This document shows, in pieces, positions 9,441 to 17,566 of a DNA stretch of 64,000 bases. The number at the start of each line of letters is the position of its first letter. Positions within the stretch are counted from its first letter, which is position 1. The DNA is taken from positions 120,205 through 184,204 of the forward strand of contig JODI01000025.1 of the NCBI GenBank assembly GCA_000720805.1. Reading direction: 5' to 3'. The notes beneath the pieces were generated by a model. The model was given only the letters and a program-made list of their open reading frames with translations. It was not told where the DNA came from and ran no database searches. A program made the translations under genes and the position numbers. The stretch comes from Streptomyces violaceoruber. Its GTDB lineage: Bacteria > Actinomycetota > Actinomycetes > Streptomycetales > Streptomycetaceae.

Positions 9441-10426
9441 GGTGCCTCCCTCGACAGACGGTTGATCACCAGGACCGCGAGGGAGATGACCGCGGTCAGG
9501 ACGACCGCCAGCGCGCTGGCCACCCCCACCGCGCCGCCCCCGAAGGCCAGGCGGTAGATGAGGATCCCGGGGACGACGGTGCTGTTGCCGGGGCCTCCGC
9601 CGGTGGTGATGTAGATGAGGTCGAAGCTGGACAGCGCGGCGATCACGGTGATGGACAGCGCCACCGCGAACTCCGGCCGCAGCAGCGGGACGGTGATCGC
9701 CGTGAACTCCCGTACCGGGCCTGCCCCGTCCATCCGCGCCGCCTCGTAGATCTCCTGGTCGATGCGTTGTGTCCCGGACAGGAACAGCACCATGCACAGG
9801 CCCGACACGACCCAGGTCCCGATCAGCCCGACGGCGGGCAGGGCCCAGGTGAAGCTGCCCAGCCAGGCATCGGTGAGGCCGCCCAGACCGACGGCCCGCA
9901 GCGCCTGGTTGAGGGTGCCGTCATCGGCGTACACCCAGCGCCAGAGGATTCCGACCGCGACCAGCGGGATGACCTGTGGCAGGAACAGCACCGTGCGGAC
10001 CAGGGCGGTGCCCCGGCGGCCGGCACGCCGGGACACGATCGCCGCCGACACCAGCCCCACGCAGATCGGCAGGACGGAGAAGAACAGGATCAGCGCACCG
10101 GCGTGCCAGGCGGCGGCGCGCAGTTGCGGGTCGGTGACGATACGGCGGTAGTTGCCGAGGCCGGTGAAGGACGGGAGGGTCACCCCGTCCCAGTCGAACA
10201 GCGAGAGGTAGGCGGTGTGCAGCATCGGCAGTACGGCGAAGAGCGTGTACGGCAGCAGGGCCGGCAGCAGATACAGCAGCGCCACGGCCCGGCGCCGTCG
10301 GCGCCGGCGGTCGGACGGCGGTGTGCGGCCGTGCCGCGGCACGGCGCCGCCTGCCGCGCGTTTCGCCGGAGGCGGGGCGCCGGGGGCAGGGGCGGGGGCG
10401 CCGGTCAGTCGGTCGGCAGTGGTCAT
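9437..10426 (-). CDS. Carbohydrate ABC transporter permease (MalF type)
   Basis: A 329-residue permease. A proline- and arginine-rich cytoplasmic N-terminus (about 45 residues) precedes the first membrane segment at ALLYLLPALLPYTLF. The EAA loop is EAARMDGAGPVREFTAITVP. The ATG start at 10426 overlaps the stop of the binding-protein gene in ATGA, and its own stop overlaps the next permease in GTGA. Tight coupling supports equimolar assembly of the two permeases. Confidence 0.93.
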   Translation of the reverse strand: MTTADRLTGAPAPAPGAPPPAKRAAGGAVPRHGRTPPSDRRRRRRRAVALLYLLPALLPYTLFAVLPMLHTAYLSLFDWDGVTLPSFTGLGNYRRIVTDPQLRAAAWHAGALILFFSVLPICVGLVSAAIVSRRAGRRGTALVRTVLFLPQVIPLVAVGILWRWVYADDGTLNQALRAVGLGGLTDAWLGSFTWALPAVGLIGTWVVSGLCMVLFLSGTQRIDQEIYEAARMDGAGPVREFTAITVPLLRPEFAVALSITVIAALSSFDLIYITTGGGPGNSTVVPGILIYRLAFGGGAVGVASALAVVLTAVISLAVLVINRLSREAP

Positions 10427-11763
10427 TTGTGGTAGTTCTCGAAATCCGCCTGCAGACCGGACAAGAACTTCTCCACGGTGACCTTGCCGCCGGCGAGCAA
10501 CTGCAGCTGGGTGGTGAGGGTGTCGCCCATCGTCGGGGTGGAGGCGTTCTGGATGAACGGCTGCAGGCCGGCGTCCTTGACGACCGTCTGCCAGCCCGCC
10601 TGGACATCGCCCAGCAGTCCGCTCTGGCTCGGCATGGCACCCGCGTCGGGGGCCATGAAGCCCGCCTTGGCGGTGATGGCGGCGGCCTGCGCACTGGCGG
10701 CGAAGTCGAGGAACGCGGCGGCCGCGGCCGTGTTCTTCGACTTGCTGGACACGCAGTAGTACACCCCGGCGCCGGTGGTGCGGACCTTCCCGCCGGAGGC
10801 GACCGGCGGCATGTTGAAGTAGCCGGCTCCCTCGCCCAGGCCCTTGGCCACCGCGGCGGCGGCCCAGTTGCCGCTGATCCGGAAGACCCCCTCGCCCTGG
10901 GCGAACGCGGCCGTGGCGTCGTTGTCGCTGACACCGTTGACCTTCGGGGTGACATAGCCCTTGTCCACCCACCGCTTGAGCGTTTCCGCCGCTTTTTCGG
11001 CCTCCGGCAGCACGATGGTGGCGCCCTTGTGGCCATAGGCCCACGCTTCGCGGTCCTTCGGCGCCAGATAGGCGGAGAGCAGCACGTTGAAGGGGTGGTT
11101 GAGACCGCCGTCGAGGTTGCCTGCCACGAGCGCTGTCTCACCGGCCGCCTTGGCCTTGGCGAACAGGGCCTCCAGGTCCTCCAGGGTGACCGGGGGCACG
11201 GTCAGGCCCAGCTTCCTGGCCTTGGCCTTGTTGTAGTAGACCCCTTCGAACGACAGGCCCCCGCCCACCCCGTACAGGTCACCGGTGCCCACGGTCTTGC
11301 CGTCCGGGGTGAGGGTGATCTGGTCCAGGCCGGGGAACTTCTCCGCCCAGCCGTACGCCTTGCCGTACTCGCCGACCTTGAGCAGCAGCCGTCCCGGGAC
11401 GAGGTTCTGCATGCCGGAGGTGAACTGGGCGATGTCGGGGGCGCTGTCGGCCGACATGGTGGTGTTGATGCTCTTGAGGTAGTCGTCCCAACCTGTGTAC
11501 TGACGCTTGACGCTGATGTTGGGGTGCTTCGCGCGGAAGGCCGCGATCAGGCCGGGAGTCATGGTGGTGTCGTCGGCGTCGGCGACCACCAGCGTGATCT
11601 TCGTGTCGGCCGGAACCGCCGTGGAGGCGGGGCCGGCGCTGTTCTTGTCGGATGCCGAGGCGCCCGGGGTGAGATCGCTGCACGCGGTGAGCACCGCTGC
11701 CCCGACCGCGCCGGTGGCCGCGAGGAAGGTACGTCTGGACAGGTACGACGGGCTGGGACTCAT
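10423..11763 (-). CDS. Tat-exported sugar-binding lipoprotein of ABC transporter
   Basis: A 446-residue extracellular solute-binding protein (family 1). The ATG at 11763 is chosen because AGGAG lies five bases upstream; an in-frame extension beyond it lacks a ribosome site. The N-terminus SRRTFLAATGAVGAAVLTAC combines a twin-arginine motif with a lipobox ending in Cys, so it is probably exported folded through Tat and lipid-anchored. The mature part has the usual sugar-binding features, for example SAPDIAQFTSGM and GVYYNKAKARKLGL. It is the first gene of the operon, so the promoter must lie between 11764 and 12245. Confidence 0.93.
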   Translation of the reverse strand: MSPSPSYLSRRTFLAATGAVGAAVLTACSDLTPGASASDKNSAGPASTAVPADTKITLVVADADDTTMTPGLIAAFRAKHPNISVKRQYTGWDDYLKSINTTMSADSAPDIAQFTSGMQNLVPGRLLLKVGEYGKAYGWAEKFPGLDQITLTPDGKTVGTGDLYGVGGGLSFEGVYYNKAKARKLGLTVPPVTLEDLEALFAKAKAAGETALVAGNLDGGLNHPFNVLLSAYLAPKDREAWAYGHKGATIVLPEAEKAAETLKRWVDKGYVTPKVNGVSDNDATAAFAQGEGVFRISGNWAAAAVAKGLGEGAGYFNMPPVASGGKVRTTGAGVYYCVSSKSKNTAAAAAFLDFAASAQAAAITAKAGFMAPDAGAMPSQSGLLGDVQAGWQTVVKDAGLQPFIQNASTPTMGDTLTTQLQLLAGGKVTVEKFLSGLQADFENYHK

Positions 11764-11982
11764 GGGGTCTCCTGGGCGTGAACGGGACAGGGGAGCCGAA
11801 GGCGGGGCGGGGGGAAGGGGAGACATCAGGCATGAGGCCGCGAGGGTGTGCGGCATGGGGGATGCGGAGGGCGCGGGAGGCGAGGAACGCGAGCAGGTGA
11901 GGGGGCGCCGTGGACGAGCCGCGATCGCGTGGGTTCTGCGGGCGGCGGTGTCGAGGGTTCGGGGTGTCGACGGTGGTGCAAT

Positions 11983-12072
11983 GTCGACGCTGTCGGGGTC
12001 GACGCTGTCGGGGTCGACGCTGTCGGGGTCGACGCTGTCGGGGTCGACGGTGTCGGGGTCGACGGTGTCGGG
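11983..12072. repeat. Six tandem copies of a 15-bp unit
   Basis: The unit GTCGACGCTGTCGGG is repeated head to tail six times without gaps. Units 1-4 are identical and units 5-6 carry one change (GCTG to GGTG). It sits 30 bp from the palindrome in the divergent promoter region. Function unknown; it could be slippage-prone spacer DNA or a multi-site binding region. Confidence 0.95.
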
Positions 12073-12101
12073 GCTCGACGGTGGTGTGCGGGGGTGGTTC
12101 G

Positions 12102-12121
12102 ATAAAGCAGTTGCGTTTTAT
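12102..12121. promoter_or_regulatory. Candidate ROK repressor operator
   Basis: ATAAAGCAGTTGCGTTTTAT is an imperfect inverted repeat with AT-rich arms in an otherwise GC-rich gap between the binding-protein gene and the ROK gene. ROK repressors (NagC, XylR type) bind AT-rich palindromes of this kind, and the TTATAAT just after it resembles a -10 box. The assignment is inferred. Confidence 0.4.
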
Positions 12122-12245
12122 AATCGGAGGGGCTCCGGGACGCGTCAAGGCCCCATGGCTTGATTGTTATCGTCGGGGCGGTAGGCGCCGGCTCGGTCGT
12201 GCCGCTCGTGTGCCGCCGTCGTGCTGCTCCTCAGGAGGTTGATCA

Positions 12246-13544
12246 TTGGCCACGTTCAGGGACCGCTCCCCGGCCACAGCCCCCGCCGCTCCGGTGCTGT
12301 GGCCGCTCGGCAGTCCACGGGAGCCGAATTCTCCCGGCCGTGAACTGCCCGCGGTGGTGGGCGTCGCGGACCTGCGCGCCACGAACGCCGCGGCCATCCT
12401 GGCGGCCGTCCGCTCGGCCGACCCGCACCCCCGGCTCTCCTCCCTCGCCGAGGCGACCAAGCTCTCCCGTCCCACGGTCGAGGCCATCGTCGAGGAACTC
12501 ACCGAGTGCGGCCTCATCGAGGTCGCTCCGGCCGTCTCCGCGCGTGGTCAGCGCTCGCCCGGCCGCCCGGCCCGCCGGTTCCGCTTCTGCCCGCACGCCG
12601 GCTTCGTCGTCGGCGTGGACGTACGGGCCCGCTCGGTGAGCGCCTGCCTGGCCGATCTCGACGGCCGGGCGGTGGCCGTCGAACGAAGGGCGGTACGAGC
12701 CGACTTGGGCGGTGCGGCCAGGGCCCGCGCCGTGACCGACGTGGTCCGGCGTGCGATCGACGGTTCCGGAGCCGACGCCCGACGGGTGTGGGCCGCGACC
12801 GTGGGGACCCCCGGCCTGGTGGATCGGAGCAACACCCGGGTCCGGCAGGCCGACAACCTCAAGGGCTGGGCCGAGGCGGACATCGTCACCACCCTCGGCG
12901 ACACCCTCGGCTGCCCGGTCGCCGTGGAGAACGACGCCAACCTCGCCGCGCTCGGCGAGCAGTGGCGCGGGGTCGGCGGCGCGGCCGACGAGATGGTCTT
13001 CGTCCTGCTCGGTGAACGTCTCGGCGCCGGTGTCATCACCGGGGGGCGCCTGCTGCGCGGCCATCGCGGTGCTGCCGGTGAGATCGGCTTCATCCGCTTC
13101 CCCGGCAGCACCTCGTCGCAGCCGGGCCTCGAACCCCTGGTGCCGGACGCCGTCGCCGCGGACGCGGCACGTCGCACCGGTGCCGACATCATCCGAGGCG
13201 CCGCCGAAGGAGACGCGGGAGCGGTCGCGGCCATCACGTCGTACGGGCGGCGGCTGGCCGCGGGGATCGCCCCCGTACTGCTCGCACTCGACCCGGCGGT
13301 GGTCGTGCTCGGCACCAGCTTCTTCGCCCTCCCCGGCCTGGCACCCGCCGCGGAACTGCTCGTGACCGCGGCCGAGGAGGAGGCCGCCAGCCTCCTCGTG
13401 GACCTGCCGCAGTGGCGGCTGTCCGCCCTCGGGGACGAGGCCGTGATCACCGGCGCGGTCCGCTTCGCCCTCTCCTCCGTCGAGGAGATCCTGCGCACCC
13501 GGCCCACCAGCCTCCCGGTCCGGGGCGCGCTCGGCCGGACCTAG
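12246..13544 (+). CDS. ROK family transcriptional repressor
   Basis: A 432-residue protein with a TTG start at 12246, supported by AGGAGG seven bases upstream. Residues ~45-105 form a winged helix-turn-helix (LSSLAEATKLSRPTVEAIVE). The rest is a sugar-kinase-like ROK fold with GVDVRARSVSACLADLDG and ENDANLAALGEQW. In this class the kinase-like domain senses a sugar or sugar phosphate and controls DNA binding. It is divergent from the ABC/dehydrogenase operon and is the obvious regulator of it. The stop codon lies inside a 22-bp sequence found again at 48738. Confidence 0.92.
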   Translation: MATFRDRSPATAPAAPVLWPLGSPREPNSPGRELPAVVGVADLRATNAAAILAAVRSADPHPRLSSLAEATKLSRPTVEAIVEELTECGLIEVAPAVSARGQRSPGRPARRFRFCPHAGFVVGVDVRARSVSACLADLDGRAVAVERRAVRADLGGAARARAVTDVVRRAIDGSGADARRVWAATVGTPGLVDRSNTRVRQADNLKGWAEADIVTTLGDTLGCPVAVENDANLAALGEQWRGVGGAADEMVFVLLGERLGAGVITGGRLLRGHRGAAGEIGFIRFPGSTSSQPGLEPLVPDAVAADAARRTGADIIRGAAEGDAGAVAAITSYGRRLAAGIAPVLLALDPAVVVLGTSFFALPGLAPAAELLVTAAEEEAASLLVDLPQWRLSALGDEAVITGAVRFALSSVEEILRTRPTSLPVRGALGRT

Positions 13545-13562
13545 GTGTATTGGCCCGCAGCG
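13541..13562 (+). repeat. 22-bp repeat, copy 1
   Basis: This sequence, starting CTAGGTGTATTGG, recurs at 48738-48759 with a single mismatch. Here it overlaps the ROK stop codon. At the other site it forms the abnormal end of a truncated resistance gene. It may be a junction or end of a lost mobile element. Confidence 0.6.
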
Positions 13563-13870
13563 TTGTTCACACGGCTGATTGGCGGCTTGCCTCCGAGTGC
13601 GGTGTGGCGCCTGCCGGGCGGACGGTCCGCAGTAGCCGGATCTCAGCGGGGCGGGTCTACGGCGACCTGGGCGCTCCTGATTCCGGGACGGCCGGCCGCC
13701 CACCGGTCCGCTTCCCTTCCGGCGGGCCGGAAGGACGCGTCGGCCTCGCCACTGTGCCGGCCTTTCGGTCCACGACGCGCCGTTCTCCTGGCCCGCCGAC
13801 GGCCGATGGGTGGACCTGGGACGTCGGCGCCCGTGGCCGCAGCCCCGCAGCCCAAGGGACCATGCCACCC
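13563..13870. other. Intergenic region without recognisable gene
   Basis: About 310 bp between the convergent ROK and MpaB-like genes. Both strands have short open frames, but their Arg/Pro-rich translations resemble no family I know. Confidence 0.4.
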
Positions 13871-14905
13871 TCAACGGCGCCGCTGTCGCACCGTCGGTGC
13901 GGGGGTGTCGACGCCCGGGGCTCGGTAGGGCTCAAGCCTTTTGAGCTGTGCGTGGGTGCGCCGCGTCCGCTGGAGGCGCTCGGGAAGCGGTGTGCGGTAG
14001 TCGGGCAGAAGGCGCTGGACGCGGAAGACGGTCTTCAGGAAGAGGCGGACGACGCGCTCGCGGCGGGGGCTGATCCAGCCGATCCGGTGGAGCCGGCAGA
14101 CACGCTCGCCGGCGAGGTAACGCGTCAGGTCCCTGCCGAACGCCCGTAAGGGAGCGGGAAACCAACGCTCGGCGAAGAAGTTCATCATCGCGGTCGCCAC
14201 GCGATGACCGGACTCCGTCTGCTCGTACGGCCGCGAGTCGAACTTCAGCGCGAACTCGGTCATCGCGTTCCAGTCCTCCGGGAACGCCTCGCCGGCCAAG
14301 GGGCCGGACTCACGTTCCAGGAGACGGAAGAGGCTCTGCGCCCAGCGATGCCACGCGGTCTTCATGGGCTCGCTCATACCGGGCAGGCCCAGCGAGATCT
14401 GCAGGCGATCGCCGAACGTGGCCAGCAGAACAAGGGGATAGACGAAGTCGTCGACGTCGTCGAAGTTGCCGGAGAGGTGCGGGGTCCTGCGGGCGATGCC
14501 CAGGTGGATGCGGTTCAGCCGTGCGGCGGCCCTGCGGCCCGCCGCACTGGACAAGCCGTCCACCATCCACGCCATCAGAAAGTCGTTGCCGTCCTGGAAA
14601 CGCCGGTGGGGCCTCGTTTCCAGCTTCGAGGTGTGGGCCAGGGTGGCGGACCCCGCAGCTGGTTGCATCATCCGCATGGTGCCCGGATAGATCATCATCG
14701 CCAGGGCGAACTCCGGGACGCGATGGCCCACGTAGAGCGAGATCATCCGCTCCCAATCGGTCTCCGGGTCCATCCGGGCCAGTTCGCGGTCGACCCACTT
14801 GTACTTGTGTCCGCTGTACTTGTGTCCGCGGCGCAACGCCGGTTCCCCCTGTCTCGAAGCCACGTCCCGTGTCGCCGTGAATCCCGCCGGGACGCCGGCG
14901 CTCAT
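13871..14905 (-). CDS. Oxygenase MpaB / DUF2236-like protein
   Basis: A 344-residue protein. The core resembles the DUF2236 family (MpaB-type oxygenases, latex-clearing protein): GRRAAARLNRIHLGI is followed by DVDDFVYPLVLLATFGDRLQ, where the family has a conserved Arg/Asn-x-Ile-His and a D-F-x-Y-x-L-A-T-F element contributing to haem binding. No signal peptide is visible. The C-terminus is very basic. ATG 14905 has a poor ribosome site, and the N-terminus contains a short duplicated GHKYSGHKY encoded by a 15-bp repeat at 14801-14830, so translation could start later. Substrate unknown. It stands alone between two sugar clusters. Confidence 0.5.
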   Translation of the reverse strand: MSAGVPAGFTATRDVASRQGEPALRRGHKYSGHKYKWVDRELARMDPETDWERMISLYVGHRVPEFALAMMIYPGTMRMMQPAAGSATLAHTSKLETRPHRRFQDGNDFLMAWMVDGLSSAAGRRAAARLNRIHLGIARRTPHLSGNFDDVDDFVYPLVLLATFGDRLQISLGLPGMSEPMKTAWHRWAQSLFRLLERESGPLAGEAFPEDWNAMTEFALKFDSRPYEQTESGHRVATAMMNFFAERWFPAPLRAFGRDLTRYLAGERVCRLHRIGWISPRRERVVRLFLKTVFRVQRLLPDYRTPLPERLQRTRRTHAQLKRLEPYRAPGVDTPAPTVRQRRR

Positions 14906-15227
14906 GTCCCTGACGTCCGGTCATCTCCGTCGTAGGACCGCTTGCTCCCGGGGGAGGACGCCCTGGAGGCCGCTTCCCGATGCCCTCACCCATAGTGATC
15001 CGCATCACCCCGATCACGCGTCACGGCAGGGTCACCGCGTCCGGTCAGGTTCTCCGAGGTCCCGGCTGCAAGACGCATGACGCCGTGGACTCGGCGCCTC
15101 CGCCGCAGCATCAGGCGTCCCGGGCCCAGGGTTCGGCGTCCGGTACGACGAGTTCGGCAATCCGGCCGAAGACGTGCCCGTCGTGGCCGCACCCCGTACG
15201 AAGCCAAGGGCCCGGTCCCCACCGCGG
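14906..15227. other. Intergenic region with possible coding relic
   Basis: About 320 bp. One plus-strand frame near 15135-15215 reads FGVRYDEFGNPAEDVPVVA, which looks protein-like but has no start or continuation. No terminator or family match is evident. Confidence 0.3.
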
Positions 15228-16259
15228 TCAGCCAGTGCGCGGGTCGACGTGGACCTTGGGCCCCGGCCCGGCCCCGATCGGTCGCTCGCCGGCGAGAACA
15301 GAGCCGACCTGATCCAGGCCGACGGTCGCGGCGACGAGGGGCCTGGGGTCGACGGATCCGTCGGCGTACGCCCGAATGGTGGCGTCGAGGCCGGGGGAGG
15401 CGGACAGGATGCCCACCGCGGTCACGTCCTTGAGGGCCAGGGTGCGGGTGTCGATGCGGCTGGGTTCACCGGCCAGTCCCACGTACACGACACGGCCGGC
15501 CGGTTCGACCAACTTCAGGGCCAGATCGGGCAGATGGGCGGCGTTCGAGGCGTCGACGACCGCGTCGAACGGCAGGTCCGGGAGGGAGTCCTCCGTCCAC
15601 ACGTGCTCGAAGCCCAGATCGCGGGCGAAGGCGAGCGAGCTGTCGGTGCGACCCATCAGGTGCACCTCCGTACCGGCGGCGCGGAGGAACATCGCGGCCA
15701 GCAGTCCGATGGTGCCCGGGCCCAGGATCAGGGCACGGCCCCCACGGCCCAGGGCGGTCGCCCGTGCGGCGCGCAGGGCATTGCCGCCCGGCTCCACCAG
15801 CGCGCCGAGTACGGCGTCGACGGAGTCGGGAAGGAAGTGCAGCGAGGTGGCCGGTACCGCGAGCTGCTCGGCCAGGGCACCGGGCCGCTCCCCGCGTACG
15901 CCGACCTCCTGCCGTTTCTGACAGACGTGCTGGTGCCCGCGTCGGCAGCGGCGGCAGACGCCGCAGCCGAGCATGGTGTCACCCATGACGCGTCGGCCGA
16001 TCCAGGCGGGGTCGACGCCGTCGCCGACCTCGGCCACGCGCGCGGCCCACTCGTGGCCGAGCCGCATCGGGTAGGAGGAGTGTCCCTGGTGGAGGTAGGC
16101 CATCTCGCCGGTGAAGAACTCCACGTCGGTGCCGCACACGCCCACCCGCTCGACGTCGACGACGACTTCGCCGGGGGCGGCCACCGGCGTCGGGACCTCC
16201 TGCACCGCGTACGTGCCGGGGGCGGTCAGCACGAACGCGCGCATGGAGCGGGCGCTCAC
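15228..16259 (-). CDS. Zinc-dependent alcohol dehydrogenase (sugar/polyol type)
   Basis: A 343-residue medium-chain dehydrogenase. Catalytic zinc ligands are in GVCGTDVEFF and RLGHEWA. The structural zinc Cys cluster is CGVCRRCRRGHQHVC. The cofactor motif is LGPGTIGLLAA. The GTG start at 16259 overlaps the upstream stop in GTGA, so it is cotranslated with the FAH-like gene and lies in the IclR operon. Zinc dehydrogenases of this type oxidise sugars or sugar acids. Beside an IlvD/Edd dehydratase it fits a non-phosphorylative sugar-acid route. Confidence 0.9.
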   Translation of the reverse strand: MSARSMRAFVLTAPGTYAVQEVPTPVAAPGEVVVDVERVGVCGTDVEFFTGEMAYLHQGHSSYPMRLGHEWAARVAEVGDGVDPAWIGRRVMGDTMLGCGVCRRCRRGHQHVCQKRQEVGVRGERPGALAEQLAVPATSLHFLPDSVDAVLGALVEPGGNALRAARATALGRGGRALILGPGTIGLLAAMFLRAAGTEVHLMGRTDSSLAFARDLGFEHVWTEDSLPDLPFDAVVDASNAAHLPDLALKLVEPAGRVVYVGLAGEPSRIDTRTLALKDVTAVGILSASPGLDATIRAYADGSVDPRPLVAATVGLDQVGSVLAGERPIGAGPGPKVHVDPRTG

Positions 16260-16699
16260 CGGGGCCCGAGCACGCGCTGACGCCGCGTAGCGAGGTCGAA
16301 GGTCATCGATTTGGTGCGGGCGTCGTCGACGAACAGGATCGGCTCGGCGGCCACGGGCATGCCGCCTTCGGCCGCGTCATCGCGGTGGTCGAGCCCGGTG
16401 CGCAGAATCTCGTGCGGACGCATCAGGGGAGCGCCGGAGTGCGGGGCGACGTCCGAGAGGGCGACGCACGTCTCGTCGTCGACGCGGCCAACGGCCTTCT
16501 CGGCGCCGGGGGCGCCCATGCGCATGAGGTACACGAGTTGCATCTCCCGGGTGGACCGGCGGGGCAGGGGGATCGGGTCGGGTCCGGCCGGGACCGGCGG
16601 ACCGGGTTCGTACGGTGGCTCGACGTATGTACCCGCGCGGCGCGGCAGGCTGTACCGGTGCCGGCGGGGGGCGGGGCTGATCCCACCGTGCTCATCCAT
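16256..16699 (-). CDS. Internally deleted fumarylacetoacetate hydrolase-like protein
   Basis: A 147-residue frame coupled on both sides: it overlaps the IclR gene by 8 bp and the dehydrogenase by 4 bp. Residues 53-85 (MQLVYLMRMGAPGAEKAVG, then DDETCVALSDV) match the usual FAH-family N-terminus. Residues 97-123 (ILRTGLDHRDDAAEGGMPV, then AAEPILF) match the segment that opens the catalytic domain (typically GLNYRDHAAE). The tail RRQRVLGPR resembles the normal C-terminus. Full-length members have about 285 residues, so roughly 190 residues holding the metal-binding core are missing. The first ~50 residues are not FAH-like. It is either a decayed gene kept open for operon coupling or a minimal derivative without hydrolase activity. 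Confidence 0.55.
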   Translation of the reverse strand: MDEHGGISPAPRRHRYSLPRRAGTYVEPPYEPGPPVPAGPDPIPLPRRSTREMQLVYLMRMGAPGAEKAVGRVDDETCVALSDVAPHSGAPLMRPHEILRTGLDHRDDAAEGGMPVAAEPILFVDDARTKSMTFDLATRRQRVLGPR

Positions 16700-17516
16700 A
16701 CGGCTCTCCCAGAGGCCCGAGCAGCGCGCGGATCTCGTCGACCGCGTCGACCAGGGTGCGCAGGGGGGTCCGGTAGGTCAGCGCGCTGATGCTCACGGCG
16801 CCGGAGGGGACGGCCGGTGAGGTGGCGTAGACGGGCAGCGAGAGGCAGTTGACTCCGCTCTCGTTCTCCTGGTCGTCGAGGGCGTAGCCGCGTTCGCGGG
16901 TGGCCCGCAGGTCATGGTGCAGGTCGGTGGCCGTGCCCAGGGTCCGCGGTGTGCGGCGTACCAGGGGCGAGGCGCCGATCCACGCCCCGATCTCTTCGAC
17001 AGTGCCCAACTGGTGGGCCAGCAGCACCTTTCCGACGCCGGTGGCGTGCGCCGGGTTACGGCCGCCGACCGTCGAGGTCAGCCGGACGGCGCCGGTGGGC
17101 GGGTCGGCCTTGGCCCGGTAGACGACCTCCCGGCCGTCGAGAACCGCGTAGTGTGCCGTCTCGCCGAACCGGTGGGCCAGCGCCTTGAGTACGGGCCGAA
17201 TGCGGACGTGCTCGGGACGGGCCTCATGGTGGGCGAAGGCCATGAGCAGGAACTCGTCGCCGAGTACATAACGGCCGCGGGCGTCCTGCCCGGCCAGCCC
17301 GGCCCGGCGCAGGGCACCCAGTGCCCGGTGCACGGTCGGCTTGGGGCTGCCCATCACCCGGGTGAGCTCCTCCAGCCCCACGCCGTCGGGATACCGCGCG
17401 AGCTCTTTCAGGACGGCCAGCACACGGTCCGAGCCCACAAGCCGACTGCTCTCGGCGCCCGTTGCGCTGTCCTCGCCGGGGGCTGTCGGTTCGTCGGACG
17501 TCTGCGTATGCTTCAC
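16692..17516 (-). CDS. IclR family transcriptional regulator
   Basis: A 274-residue regulator. The winged helix is at ~30-90 (VGLEELTRVMGSPKPTVHRAL) and the effector domain at ~105-265 (GETAHYAVLDGREVVYRAK, GVGKVLLAHQ, GVNCLSLPVYA). It heads the left-going operon (IclR, FAH-like, dehydrogenase) and is divergent from the dehydratase. The inverted repeat at 17521-17555 lies between them and is the likely operator for both directions. Confidence 0.93.
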   Translation of the reverse strand: MKHTQTSDEPTAPGEDSATGAESSRLVGSDRVLAVLKELARYPDGVGLEELTRVMGSPKPTVHRALGALRRAGLAGQDARGRYVLGDEFLLMAFAHHEARPEHVRIRPVLKALAHRFGETAHYAVLDGREVVYRAKADPPTGAVRLTSTVGGRNPAHATGVGKVLLAHQLGTVEEIGAWIGASPLVRRTPRTLGTATDLHHDLRATRERGYALDDQENESGVNCLSLPVYATSPAVPSGAVSISALTYRTPLRTLVDAVDEIRALLGPLGEPYG

Positions 17517-17520
17517 GGCG

Positions 17521-17555
17521 TTCCAAAATCTAGACCTCCGTGTCGATTATTGGAA
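17521..17555. promoter_or_regulatory. Candidate IclR operator (inverted repeat)
   Basis: TTCCAAAATC at 17521 and GATTATTGGAA at 17545 form inverted arms around a 14-bp spacer; the reverse complement of the right arm is TTCCAATAATC. It lies four bases upstream of the IclR start and 12 bases before the dehydratase start, overlapping its ribosome site, a good position for repression. Confidence 0.6.
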
Positions 17556-17566
17556 GGGACCCAAGG

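Larger units (their letters stand above)
11764..12245. other. Divergent intergenic region, sugar operon / ROK gene
   Basis: A 482-bp gap between two divergent genes. It holds the 15-bp tandem repeat at 11983-12072 and the AT-rich palindrome at 12102-12121. The remainder is GC-rich. Open frames through it are composed of repeat translation or low-complexity Arg/Gly and do not look coding. Confidence 0.6.

Noticed and set aside
11983..12072. Tandem 15-bp repeats considered as a CRISPR array
   Set aside because: Repeats abut directly with no unique spacers and no cas genes are present.
12243..13874. 543-codon minus-strand frame opposite the ROK gene
   Set aside because: Antisense shadow with Arg/Gly/Pro-rich composition. 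The plus strand encodes a clear ROK protein.
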